From NCBI RefSeq assembly GCF_002236105.1, contig NZ_NIWU01000001.1, forward strand, positions 558,001 through 622,000: a DNA stretch of 64,000 nucleotides, written 5' to 3'. The position numbers were made by a program, and so were the translations under genes. The notes under the pieces are model-generated. The model ran no database searches and had not been told where the DNA came from. It saw only the letters and a program-made list of their open reading frames with translations. This document shows, piece by piece, positions 17,404 through 25,386 of the stretch. Each line of letters begins with the position of its first letter. Position 1 is the stretch's first letter. Source of the DNA: Pseudomonas umsongensis. GTDB taxonomy: Bacteria > Pseudomonadota > Gammaproteobacteria > Pseudomonadales > Pseudomonadaceae.

Positions 17404-18687
17404 GTTGTTTTTGTGAACCAGGGTTCGATCCAGTGCACTGAGCTTCGCTTTGTCTTCGGACATTGTGAGCGCATGCTCTGCCCGCTTGAGTAAAAGGGTC
17501 ATATGTCTGGCACAGGGATTCTTGAAAATATCCGGATTGATCTGGGCCAGACTGATCAGTGCCTTCATCATTCGAAGGTCCACTTCAATCAAGCTCGCGC
17601 CATCTCTGGCGATGGGGGCAAAAAAGTCATCGAACAGATCATCGACGTCCAGTCCGCGCAGGAAGACTCGCTCGCACCCGGAATCTACATGCTCGATCTC
17701 CCCTGGTGGCTTACCCCAACAGGTGAGACTCCTGACACCGCGACCGAGTACGTCAATTGCAGTTCCGGGGTCATTGACCGCAGGTGACAAGGCGCGTGAG
17801 GCAATCTCCGACAGCACCGAAAGCCCGAACCGGGGATCGTGCTCAAAGGTTCGTCGTACGCCAATGGTCAACGCGCCAAGGATCTTTTCAGTGCAGGCTT
17901 CCAGTTCTTCGACGCGCTCATTGCTTAAAATCGCGACGCGGGCTAAGCGCATGTCTTCATGTACAAAGGTGCCAGGAAGAATATCGAGATAAATCTGCGT
18001 CTCGTGCTCTTCAGCAATTGCCCCTAAGGCATGTACATCGATGTGTTGGACATACCCGGTCTGAAGGCTGGTGATGGCTCTCGTTGAGTATGGAACAATT
18101 CCGTCGGTAGGGTAGGCGACTCCCCCCAGATAAGGCCATTTGACCCGATTGTTGATCGCATTGATGGTGGCCTCTTCGACGCGATCAATGGTTTCACCCA
18201 CCCGTCCCAGTCTCGATAGGTGATCGATCCAACGCAGAAGTGTGTACACGATCAAAATCACTACGGCGATGGTCACCGCAAAAAGCAAAACCCTTCCCTG
18301 CGCGCCATAGACACCAGTGCTTAATGCAATGATCCCAACCAAGCTGAATAGAAATGAACCGATAAAGGTAGCGAGCGCATTTTGGGTCGTGCTGTCTTCC
18401 ATCACCAATGTGGTGGCGCGGGGTGTGACACCACTACTTGCGGCACCATAGGCGGCCACCATGGTGCTTAGCGAAAAGGTGGTAACGGCGAGCATGCTGG
18501 AGGCGATGATGCCCAGAATCTTGTCAACGGCGTCGGCGCCGATACGCGCGGGCAGTGAGGCGGGAATGTAGTCCTTGAAGACAACGGCGAGCAATGCGGT
18601 CGCCACCCCCAGGACAGAAAACAAGCTGGCTCTGACCCAAAGCCGTTTAGTCATCTGATGCAGTAGCCAGCGCCAACGAGCAATCAT
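17392..18687 (-). CDS. DUF2254 membrane protein
   Basis: A 431-residue protein with four predicted helices in the first 165 residues (WVRASLFSVLGVATALLAVV near 17, then SMLAVTTFSLSTMVAAYGAA). A long cytoplasmic C-terminal domain contains the family block SRALSPAVNDPGTAIDVLGR near 320. DUF2254 proteins are widespread and of unknown function; association with ion transport or envelope stress is only suggested by context. The ATG at 18687 follows GAGAGGG by eight bases; an ATG at 18729 is open but lacks a ribosome-binding site. Its 3' end overlaps the end of the CLC remnant by 12 bp. Confidence 0.82.
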   Translation of the reverse strand: MIARWRWLLHQMTKRLWVRASLFSVLGVATALLAVVFKDYIPASLPARIGADAVDKILGIIASSMLAVTTFSLSTMVAAYGAASSGVTPRATTLVMEDSTTQNALATFIGSFLFSLVGIIALSTGVYGAQGRVLLFAVTIAVVILIVYTLLRWIDHLSRLGRVGETIDRVEEATINAINNRVKWPYLGGVAYPTDGIVPYSTRAITSLQTGYVQHIDVHALGAIAEEHETQIYLDILPGTFVHEDMRLARVAILSNERVEELEACTEKILGALTIGVRRTFEHDPRFGLSVLSEIASRALSPAVNDPGTAIDVLGRGVRSLTCWGKPPGEIEHVDSGCERVFLRGLDVDDLFDDFFAPIARDGASLIEVDLRMMKALISLAQINPDIFKNPCARHMTLLLKRAEHALTMSEDKAKLSALDRTLVHKNNLSI

Positions 18688-18916
18688 CGTCAATACCCTC
18701 TCTAGCGACGTCATTGAGCCAGGACGCATATTCGGGTCTGCCGATGCAGCAACCCAATTACCTTTGATGGAGTGCCATTGTCGGCGGAAGGTTCATTGCC
18801 GGAGTCATTTGCTTCCCATCGGCAAGCTACTTATCATCGAGCTGGGTGCGTTGCTGCATACGGCACATCGCAGGTTAATGCTCAAACGCTGGTCGGGCCG
18901 CTAGCGGAGAGTCAAT

Positions 18917-20254
18917 GTGCCTGATCAAAACTCGGCGTCCCCCTCTATTCCGCGTCCCCAGCTGTTGACCGCTCGCGCGCTGACTGCGATTGAGCAGTTT
19001 TCTCATATCGAAGCCGTCAGTGGTGTGGTGCTTTTACTCGCGGCATTGGTTGCGCTGATTTGGGCGAACAGCCCGATTGCCGATTCTTACGAGCATTTCT
19101 GGAATACCCAGCTCACATTGGGACTAGGTGACTTCAAGGTCGCGTGCTCATTGCACTTTTTGGTTAATGACGGGTTGATGGCGATATTCTTCCTCGTGGT
19201 TGGCGCGGAGATACGCCAGGAAATTCATGACGGCGCGCTCGCGAATTTAAAGTTGGCGACCCTGCCTCTAGGCGCCGCATTGGGCGGAGTCTTGGTGCCG
19301 GCGATCATCTACATGCTGTTCAATCATGGAACCGAGGCCAGTGCAGGTTGGGCCGTACCGACGGCCACCGATATTGCATTCGCAGTAGGTGTACTCGCAC
19401 TCCTGGGGAAGTCTATTCCGGGGGGGATTCGTGTGTTGCTGTTGGCGCTGGCCATTATCGACGACATTGTCGCCATCCTCATCATCGCCGTGTTCTATAC
19501 CTCGACCCTCAATTATCTCGGTTTGGGGGTGGCGTTGAGCGGTCTGGCACTGGTGTTGGCTTTTCAGCGAATGGGGATCAGCAAGGCCTACGTGTACATA
19601 CTGCCTGGTGCAATTGTTTGGTTGGGTCTCTTGAAAACCGGTGTGCACCCAACGCTCGCGGGGGTGATTCTCGGGCTGATGACGCCGGTCATCTCCAAAC
19701 CTGCCACGGAACGCCCGCTGGACACCATAGGGCGCACGTTTCATGAACTGATGGATCGACTTGCCCAATCCGGGAGTAGTGCGCAGGCAGTGGCGACACC
19801 GCTCAAACAACTCCGACACGCTGAGCGGGAAATATTGCCTCCTGTGCAGCGAGTGCAGGCGGGATTGCATTCATGGGTCGCGTTTGGGGTCATGCCACTT
19901 TTTGCATTGGCTAACGCTGGGGTGAGTCTGGAGGGCAATAACCTGGGCGATGCGGTTTCCCTGAATGTGTTCATTGGGGTGGTACTGGCGCTGGTGCTGG
20001 GTAAGCCTATGGGAATCATTTTGGCCAGCGTAACCCTCGTCAAATTCAACATTTGTGAGCTACCCCAGGGGGTGACTTGGGTGGGTGTTGGCCTGGTGGG
20101 ACTGTTGGCTGGCATCGGATTCACCATGTCCATTTTCATTGCGTCGTTAGCGTTTCCTGATCCGGCGTTACTCTCGGCAGCGAAACTCAGTGTTCTGGCG
20201 GCTTCTGCCTTGGCCGCACTCTTTGGATTGATCTGGGGGAAACTGAAGTACTGA
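18917..20254 (+). CDS. nhaA: Na+/H+ antiporter NhaA
   Basis: The 445-residue inner-membrane protein has the NhaA fold of about twelve helices. The essential Asp pair sits in LAIIDDIVAILIIAVFY near residue 193, and ATDIAFAVGVLALLG precedes it. The C-terminal half carries GVWGLLKTG-like and GIGFTMSIFIASLAF segments. It exchanges sodium for protons in alkaline or saline conditions. It is longer than E. coli NhaA (388) because of an N-terminal extension and a longer loop near 280-310. A GTG start at 18917 follows GGAGA. It diverges from the DUF2254 gene with a 229-bp shared upstream region. Confidence 0.93.
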   Translation: MPDQNSASPSIPRPQLLTARALTAIEQFSHIEAVSGVVLLLAALVALIWANSPIADSYEHFWNTQLTLGLGDFKVACSLHFLVNDGLMAIFFLVVGAEIRQEIHDGALANLKLATLPLGAALGGVLVPAIIYMLFNHGTEASAGWAVPTATDIAFAVGVLALLGKSIPGGIRVLLLALAIIDDIVAILIIAVFYTSTLNYLGLGVALSGLALVLAFQRMGISKAYVYILPGAIVWLGLLKTGVHPTLAGVILGLMTPVISKPATERPLDTIGRTFHELMDRLAQSGSSAQAVATPLKQLRHAEREILPPVQRVQAGLHSWVAFGVMPLFALANAGVSLEGNNLGDAVSLNVFIGVVLALVLGKPMGIILASVTLVKFNICELPQGVTWVGVGLVGLLAGIGFTMSIFIASLAFPDPALLSAAKLSVLAASALAALFGLIWGKLKY

Positions 20255-20379
20255 GACTTTTAGCTATGTGCTAGTTTCATCGGTGCGATCACCACTGGGC
20301 GACGGCAGCCCGGCCATTGCTCGATTGAGTTTACATCCTGCCGGTGGTGTAGCTGATGAGGAGTCGTGGCGTTGAATCA

Positions 20380-20535
20380 ATGATCACTGTGCGGAAAGTC
20401 GAAGCAGCCTATCGTCGCAACCTCTTTTCACGAGTCGAGTGCTTTACAAAATGGCCTTTGGCACTATCCGCGGTCTGTGCTTTGTTGTCAGTTCTCCATC
20501 CCTCTCAGTTGGGGGCCGTTGAGGAGCATGGGTAA
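20380..20535 (+). CDS. Possible 51-residue peptide or truncated secreted-protein start
   Basis: An open frame encodes a 51-residue product with a basic start (MITVRKVEAAYRRN) and a signal-like hydrophobic run (WPLALSAVCALLSVL). It stops at TAA immediately before a strong terminator hairpin. It could be a small exported peptide, or the surviving 5' end of a porin-like gene after deletion. No good ribosome-binding site is seen, so support is weak. Confidence 0.25.
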   Translation: MITVRKVEAAYRRNLFSRVECFTKWPLALSAVCALLSVLHPSQLGAVEEHG

Positions 20536-20559
20536 ACCCGGCCTAGTGCCGGGTTTTTT
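20534..20559 (+). terminator. Rho-independent terminator and group II intron target
   Basis: AAACCCGGC and GCCGGGTTT form a nine-base stem around a CTAGT loop, followed by TTTTTT. The group II intron begins two or three bases later. This is the preferred insertion context of bacterial class C introns. Confidence 0.85.
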
Positions 20560-20561
20560 GT

Positions 20562-22387
20562 GTGCGCCCAGCATGGGCGCAATCTTGTGGGTGAAAGTCC
20601 CGCCGTAAGCTGACCACAGCGAACGAAGTGAAGCGCAACTGCATGAGGGCGACCGAGTGTGGGGAGGAAGCGTGAATCGAAGCCATGAGCCGATGTACAA
20701 GAACCGGATAAAAGGCAAAGCCGATCAGGGCGAGCGGGCACAAAACCGCGAAGCTTTTGTGGTCAAGGATCAGGCTGTGTAAATCCGGCGGTTGTGTGGT
20801 GAAGGATTGCGTTCTTACCTGGGGAGATCTCGCCTTGTGCCTGAAAGGGCGACGGCGCCAGCCGGAGCGAGAAGTCAGCAGAGGCCGTAGTAGTCTTTTT
20901 TTTTGACGAAGGGCCGAACGAGAGAAAGCGTCATAGGCCATGTTGATGCGAAAGACCGGAAGTCAGATGCCTGCCAAACGCGGGGCGGACGGAGATAACG
21001 AGCGGTGAAACCGTGAGATATCCCATCAGCGACGAGGTCAATCGCCCGCAAGATGAACCCTATAACGCAGGGCAAGGGCTGCTGGAGCGGGCCTTTGCGA
21101 GAGAAAACCTGAAGCAGGCGTGGAAGCGGGTCAAGGCCAACAAAGGTGCAGCGGGAGTCGACGGTCTGAACATAGATCAGACGGCCGAGCATCTGCTGAC
21201 CCAATGGGTCGTGATTCGTGAACAGCTTATGTCTGGTGTCTACCGGCCCAGTCCGGTACGCCGAGTGGTCATTCCCAAGCCCGACGGCGGTCAGCGCGAG
21301 TTGGGCATTCCCACGGTCACCGACCGCCTGATCCAACAGGCGTTGCTGCAAGTCTTGCAACCACTACTCGATCCGACTTTCAGTGAACACAGCTACGGTT
21401 TTCGCCCGGGGCGCAGTGCGCAGGACGCCGTTTTGGCGGCCCAGCGCCAGGTGTCCTCGGGACGCAAAGTGGTGGTGGATGTTGACCTGGAAAAGTTCTT
21501 CGACCGGGTCGATCACGACATTTTGATGGGGCGCTTACGCAAACGGATCACGGATCGGGCGGTTATCCGGCTGATTCGTGCCTATCTGGATGCAGGAACG
21601 CTGATCAATGGCGTGGTCGAGAAAAGCCGCTGCGGGGCGCCGCAAGGCGGCCCGCTGTCGCCGTTGCTGGCGAATGTGCTGCTGGACGAAGTGGATCGGG
21701 AGCTTGAGCGTCGAGGTCATTGCTTCGTGCGTTATGCCGACGATGCGAATGTGTATGTTCGCAGTCATAAGGCGGGGGAGCGGGTAATGGCTCTGCTGAA
21801 GCGTCTGTATGACAAGCTGCACTTGAGTGTCAACGCGAGCAAGAGTGCAGTGGCGAGTGCGTTTGGTCGCAAGTTCTTGGGCTATGAGATGTGGTCAGCC
21901 CGCGGCGAAGTCAAGCGTGCTGCATCCTATAAAGCGCAGAAGCAGTTCAAGCAGCGAATACGCTGGTACACCCGACGCTCGTGTGGCCGTAGCTTGCAGC
22001 AGATTGCTGATGAGCTGCGACCTTACATTTTGGGCTGGAAGGCTTACTTCGGTTTGTCGCAAACCCCAGCCGTCTGGCGTGAGTTGGACGAATGGATGCG
22101 ACACCGATTGCGAGCTATCCAGCTTAAACAATGGGGGCGTGGAACGACGACGTATCGTGAGCTACGAGCACTTGGTGCAAACATCCAGGTGGCACAGAAG
22201 GTGGCGGGAAATACCTGCCGCTGGTGGCGTAACAGTCGTCTTGATCTGAATCGCGTGCTTAATATTGCGTGGTTCGACAGGCTGGGATTAGTGCGTCTCT
22301 CATAACCTCAATCTCTCGAACCGCCCGGTGCGGACCCGCATGCCGGGTGGTGTGGCAGGGGAACGGCCTGTGAAGGCCGTCCCCTAT
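20562..22387 (+). mobile_element. Group II intron, class C-like
   Basis: The 5' end GTGCGCCCAGC at 20562 fits the GUGYG boundary, with a domain I hairpin (GCGCCCAGCATGGGCGC) directly inside. The intron-encoded protein lies in domain IV. Domain V is visible at about 22316-22352 as a CCGCCCGG/CCGGGTGG stem. Domain VI follows as GGGGAACGGCC/GGCCGTCCCC with a candidate branch A, and the element ends in TAT at 22387. Insertion right after a terminator hairpin supports class C. The ends were set by eye and may be off by a few bases. All parts seem intact, so it may be active. Confidence 0.85.
21013..22305 (+). CDS. Group II intron reverse transcriptase/maturase
   Basis: The 430-residue protein has the seven reverse-transcriptase blocks. 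These include IPKPDGGQRELGIPTV (near 88), SYGFRPGRSAQDAV (near 127), VVDVDLEKFFDRVDHD (near 154), GAPQGGPLSPLLANVLLDE (near 208) and the catalytic YADD at 241-244. A maturase (X/GIIM) domain follows (ELRPYILGWKAYFGL). No HNH endonuclease domain is present, as is normal for class C. The GTG at 21013 is inside intron domain IV. It should splice the intron RNA and prime its insertion into new terminators. Confidence 0.92.
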   Translation: MRYPISDEVNRPQDEPYNAGQGLLERAFARENLKQAWKRVKANKGAAGVDGLNIDQTAEHLLTQWVVIREQLMSGVYRPSPVRRVVIPKPDGGQRELGIPTVTDRLIQQALLQVLQPLLDPTFSEHSYGFRPGRSAQDAVLAAQRQVSSGRKVVVDVDLEKFFDRVDHDILMGRLRKRITDRAVIRLIRAYLDAGTLINGVVEKSRCGAPQGGPLSPLLANVLLDEVDRELERRGHCFVRYADDANVYVRSHKAGERVMALLKRLYDKLHLSVNASKSAVASAFGRKFLGYEMWSARGEVKRAASYKAQKQFKQRIRWYTRRSCGRSLQQIADELRPYILGWKAYFGLSQTPAVWRELDEWMRHRLRAIQLKQWGRGTTTYRELRALGANIQVAQKVAGNTCRWWRNSRLDLNRVLNIAWFDRLGLVRLS

Positions 22388-22437
22388 GCCGATACGCTGG
22401 ATAAGTTTCGACAACTGACAGCGCGGGTCTTGGCTAG

Positions 22438-23091
22438 CTGTTTCTGATCGTTACCTGGCTGATAATAGGGACGTGGCTGTGTTTACACAGCGATTACGGC
22501 TGGTGGGATGCCTTTCGCATCGTAGCCGTCAACGTGACTTCGGTCGTCACGACAACGGGCATCGCAGTAGGTGACTACACACTGTGGGGCAGTTTTTCTG
22601 TGTTGTTGTTTTTCTACCTGACCTTCGTTGGTGGATGCTCAGGATCTACCGCTGGTGGCCTAAAAACTTTCCGCTTTCAGGTTGCTGCCGCGTTGCTCCT
22701 GAGTGGCTTGAAGCAACTGATCCATCCTCGCGCAGTGATCCAGAAAAAATACAACGGTCACCCGATTGATGAGGAAGTCCTGCGCTCGCTGTTGACGTTC
22801 TCATTTTTCTTCACCATCACCATCACCATCACCATCACCATCACCATCACCATTGCCGTGATCGCATTGGGATTGGCGTTGATCGGATTGGATTGGACGA
22901 CGGCCTTGAGTGGGGCCGCCACTGCAGTATGCAATGTTGGGCCGGAGCTTGGCACGATCATTGGGCCTGCGGGCAATTCTGCTTCGTTGCCAGACACTGC
23001 AAAGTGGTTGCAGACCGTTGGCATGCTACTTGGGCGCTTGGAGATTCTGACGGTGCTGGTGATTTTGACGCCTGTGTTCTGGAGATATTGA
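22438..23091 (+). pseudogene. TrkH potassium uptake protein, N-terminally truncated
   Basis: From LFLIVTWLIIGTWLC onward the frame matches the last 217 residues of TrkH: NVTSVVTTTGIAVGDYTLWG, then FVGGCSGSTAGGLKTFRFQV, and AVCNVGPELGTIIGPAGN with a normal C-terminus. About 265 N-terminal residues are missing, and a TAG directly precedes the homology. In the block normally reading FTITIAV, a hexanucleotide repeat has added about five extra Thr-Ile pairs inside a membrane helix. TrkH is the membrane pore of the Trk K+ system, and this copy cannot work. The intron lies just upstream. Confidence 0.85.
22813..22854 (+). repeat. Hexanucleotide microsatellite (ACCATC)7 within trkH remnant
   Basis: Seven tandem ACCATY units encode (Thr-Ile)7 in the TrkH frame, whereas intact TrkH proteins have about two such pairs at this spot. 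Because the unit is six bases, the frame is kept. The length suggests slippage after selection on the gene ceased. Confidence 0.9.
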
Positions 23092-23275
23092 TCACTTTGC
23101 CTTGGATCCGCCAGCAGATCGTTTACCAGGTCGTAATGTCCGAGTGCGCAATAGCGGTCCTCTGCTCAAAATAAGAAACGGTCGTATTCCCAGCCACTGG
23201 CGCGATCGGCTGAATAGTTCACCAGATTGTAGGTCTTGAAGTCCTGAGCGTAGTTATTTTGCTGTCCGCCAGTGG
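23092..23275. other. Short stretch between remnants, possible C-terminal fragment on minus strand
   Basis: On the minus strand a short frame reads FKTYNLVNYSADRASGWEYD and ends RFLF at about 23167. It looks like a real protein tail rather than random sequence, but I do not recognise the source. No promoter or start is visible. Confidence 0.25.
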
Positions 23276-23666
23276 ATGGTCGGTGGCCATGGGGTCAGCC
23301 AAAACAGGAAGAGTTTGCTGGCTTCGTTACTCACCTTTGGCTTGCTCGTTGGCAGTGCTTCAAGCCAGGCCTCGGGTTGGTGCGATTCGGTCAAGGTGCT
23401 GAAGTTTGCCGGCCTGAACTGGGAGAGCGGGATGCTCCTGACCGACATCATGATGGGAGCAAGCACCTGGCGGTGTTCAAGGATCCGGAGGAACCGCCCA
23501 AAAGGCCGTTTCTACAGCCGATTTGTTGAACCAGAACCTGGCGCGGATGACCCAGGAGCGCATCGAATCGCTAAAGCTGGCAAGGATAATCCTCAAGGAG
23601 CACCCGGAAGCCTGGCACGCCTGGATCGATGAAGCCGCGGCAAAAAAAATCAAGGCAGCGCTCTAA
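23276..23666 (+). pseudogene. Choline/glycine-betaine ABC binding protein (ProX/OpuAC-like) remnant
   Basis: The N-terminus KSLLASLLTFGLLVGSASSQ (signal peptide) continues as WCDSVKVLKFAGLNWESGML in one frame. After loss of the central part, AVFKDPEEP follows in another frame, and the C-terminus NQNLARMTQERIESLKLARI ends ...DEAAAKKIKAAL at 23666 in a third context. An intact protein has about 310-340 residues, so roughly 60 per cent is deleted and two frame changes are present. Confidence 0.65.
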
Positions 23667-23781
23667 CCGGTCTCGAGGGCACGGATGCCCGCCGCTTATG
23701 TAACGTCGCGACACTCTCTCACTACTGATTTTTACCGCTTCTGCACAGAGGCGACTCCTTTGGGCGCTCAGGAAAAAGTCC

Positions 23782-23880
23782 ATGATCAAATCACGAACTG
23801 CTGTCGCCTTCGCGTCGAACCAGCCTCTGCAAATTGTCGAAATCGATGCTGGTGCTAATCATCGTCACCGGCATCTGCCA
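23782..23880 (+). pseudogene. FrmA/AdhC (glutathione-dependent formaldehyde dehydrogenase) 5' fragment
   Basis: The first 22 codons (MIKSRTAVAFASNQPLQIVE, then ID) are the standard start of class III alcohol dehydrogenase. After a small deletion the frame shifts and VLIIVTGICHT, the first zinc-ligand region, appears in another frame. Nothing else of the roughly 370-residue enzyme remains. Confidence 0.65.
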
Positions 23881-23920
23881 TACACGACGAAGGGGACCGG
23901 GTCCGCGAGTCTGGGCACCT

Positions 23921-23992
23921 AACGCCTATGCGGCTTACGCGCGAGACCTGGACGGTAACAAGCTGGCGGCGTACTCCTTCAAGGCTGCGTAA
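23921..23992 (+). pseudogene. VOC/glyoxalase-family protein 3' fragment
   Basis: The last 23 codons (NAYAAYARDLDGNKLAAYSF, then KAA) match the C-terminus of VOC proteins, in which RDLDGNKL is characteristic. The rest of the gene is absent. It abuts the FrmA fragment. Confidence 0.5.
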
Positions 23993-24079
23993 GCTGCATA
24001 TTGCCGCGCCTGAACGACGCGGCCTCCTGAAATCAGCGGGCGTCCACGGAATCCGGGTTAGCTATCAAGCGACCAAACA

Positions 24080-24240
24080 TCAAAACCCCACATCCAGCAC
24101 CACACTGTCCAGATAACTCCCCGCTGGCGGTGTCGCCTGATCGGTGTAGATCTTCGCGTTGTAATTGAAGACCTGGCTCCCCGTCCCCAGTCCATTTCCG
24201 GGATTGACCTCGGCGTCAGAACTGGCCCGACGTGCAACAG
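24080..24240 (-). pseudogene. Spore coat protein U (Csu-type pilin) C-terminal fragment
   Basis: The minus-strand frame ending at 24080 finishes with NYNAKIYTDQATPPAGSYLD followed by SVVLDVGF. This is the usual last strand of SCPU-domain pilins of archaic chaperone-usher (Csu) systems. About 50 residues are recognisable; upstream sequence belongs to other fragments. Confidence 0.55.
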
Positions 24241-24249
24241 GAAAGGTCC

Positions 24250-24420
24250 CACTGGGAAAGCTCGCTCGACCTGGTCGGCGAGCAAATAGGACATGGGCCA
24301 GGTCTTGCTTCGGGGCAAGTGGTGCAGGTGGGGCGCCAACGATGCGCTGTACATCAGGAAGCGAAGATTGATCACCAATGCGGTGACCACCGTGCTCGCC
24401 GTCGAAGAGATAATGCGGGC
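24250..24420 (-). pseudogene. AzlC-family branched-chain amino acid exporter fragment
   Basis: An internal minus-strand frame contains VINLRFLMYSASLAPHLHHL followed by PRSKTWPMSYLLADQ, the conserved core of AzlC membrane proteins. Neither a start nor an end is present. Intact AzlC has about 230 residues and is partnered by AzlD, which is not seen. Confidence 0.55.
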
Positions 24421-24781
24421 CTGTACGCCAGCCCTGGCTGCCCAGATCAAGCATCCTGAAGATCTCGCCAACGTGCGCTGTATCCCGGATGTGAGTGACT
24501 GGGAGGTATGGGCCCGCTCGGTCATGCCGACTCAGAAGTTCGTCGCCCGCGGCCCCGGTTTTTCCCTGTACTCCATCGCCGTGCAGCAAGCCCTGATGGC
24601 CGCGGGTGTGCTCATTGGTCGCCGCAGCCTCATCCAGCGGTATCTGGACAGCGGCGAACTGGTCGCACCGCTAGATCAATCGGTTGCACTTGGCATGGTC
24701 ATCGCTTCCTGGAAGCTTCCAGGGGGCAAGGGCAACCGCATGGTGGCTGCGGTGGAGGATGCGCTGATGCAGTTGGCATAG
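24421..24781 (+). pseudogene. LysR-type regulator, C-terminal fragment
   Basis: About 119 codons match the end of the effector-binding domain of GcvA-like LysR proteins: HPEDLANVRCIPDVSDWEVW, then GPGFSLYSIAVQQALMAAGV and IGRRSLIQRYLDSGELVAP. The DNA-binding half is missing. The open frame extends upstream to 24293 through the AzlC fragment but has no start of its own. Confidence 0.7.
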
Positions 24782-24861
24782 ATACGAATCGCTCCCCTCA
24801 GGTACACAAGTCTTGCGGTCGACACTTACTTCGCGAATTAAGATACAAGGCCCAGTGCAAT

Positions 24862-25347
24862 TCACTGCTTGTAGCCAATCTGCCGCAACAGGTTCTTGCG
24901 CCACAGGATGTCGGCGTCGCCTTCAATGTCGTTGGCGCAGAAGCCATCCACTACGCCCAGGATTGCTCGCCCTTGATCCGTCTCGGCGAGAATCACTTCA
25001 GTCGGATTGGCTGTCGCACAAAAAATGCGGCATACCTCTGGCACCGTTTTTACGCTGTTCAATACGTTCAGCGGATAAAAACCGTCACCCAGGAAGATGA
25101 TGAAACTATGGCCTGCGCCGATGGCCTTGGCATTTTTCTGTGCAAGTTCAATCATGGCGGTATCGGTGCCGGACCATCGCACCAGACATTTTCCCGAGGC
25201 CTCGCAAAAGGCCACGCCAAAACGGATACCCGGCACGGCATTGACCAATGCTTCGTGGATATCCTCGACCGACTTGATGAAGTGCGTCTGACCCAGGATG
25301 AAGTTCGTATCTTCCGGCTTTTCGATTTTCAACGTGATGAGTTGCAT
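24862..25347 (-). CDS. Adenosine-specific kinase family protein (PF04008)
   Basis: The 161-residue protein matches the adenosine-specific kinase family along its whole length: VEDIHEALVNAVPGIRFGVA, then ALDGFSP-like VVDGFCANDIEGDADILWRK and LLRQIGYK at the end. The family is known mainly from archaea and scattered bacteria, where a structure with bound AMP or adenosine has been described; its cell role is unclear. It is intact, cytoplasmic and preceded by AAAGGAGG. It stands next to the gene-remnant zone, and the patatin gene lies 40 bp upstream on the same strand, so they may be co-transcribed. Confidence 0.85.
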   Translation of the reverse strand: MQLITLKIEKPEDTNFILGQTHFIKSVEDIHEALVNAVPGIRFGVAFCEASGKCLVRWSGTDTAMIELAQKNAKAIGAGHSFIIFLGDGFYPLNVLNSVKTVPEVCRIFCATANPTEVILAETDQGRAILGVVDGFCANDIEGDADILWRKNLLRQIGYKQ

Positions 25348-25386
25348 CTCAAACGCCTCCTTTCACGAAGTTGCTGGCAGAGCTTT

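Noticed and set aside
22813..22854. Poly-His tag-like frame
   Set aside because: CACCAT read in another frame looks like a His tag, but the surrounding TrkH homology shows that it is a microsatellite inside a natural gene remnant, not a vector sequence.
24293..24781. 162-residue LysR-type gene with its own start
   Set aside because: The first 40 residues are antisense to an AzlC fragment and do not fit LysR; only the C-terminal part is real.
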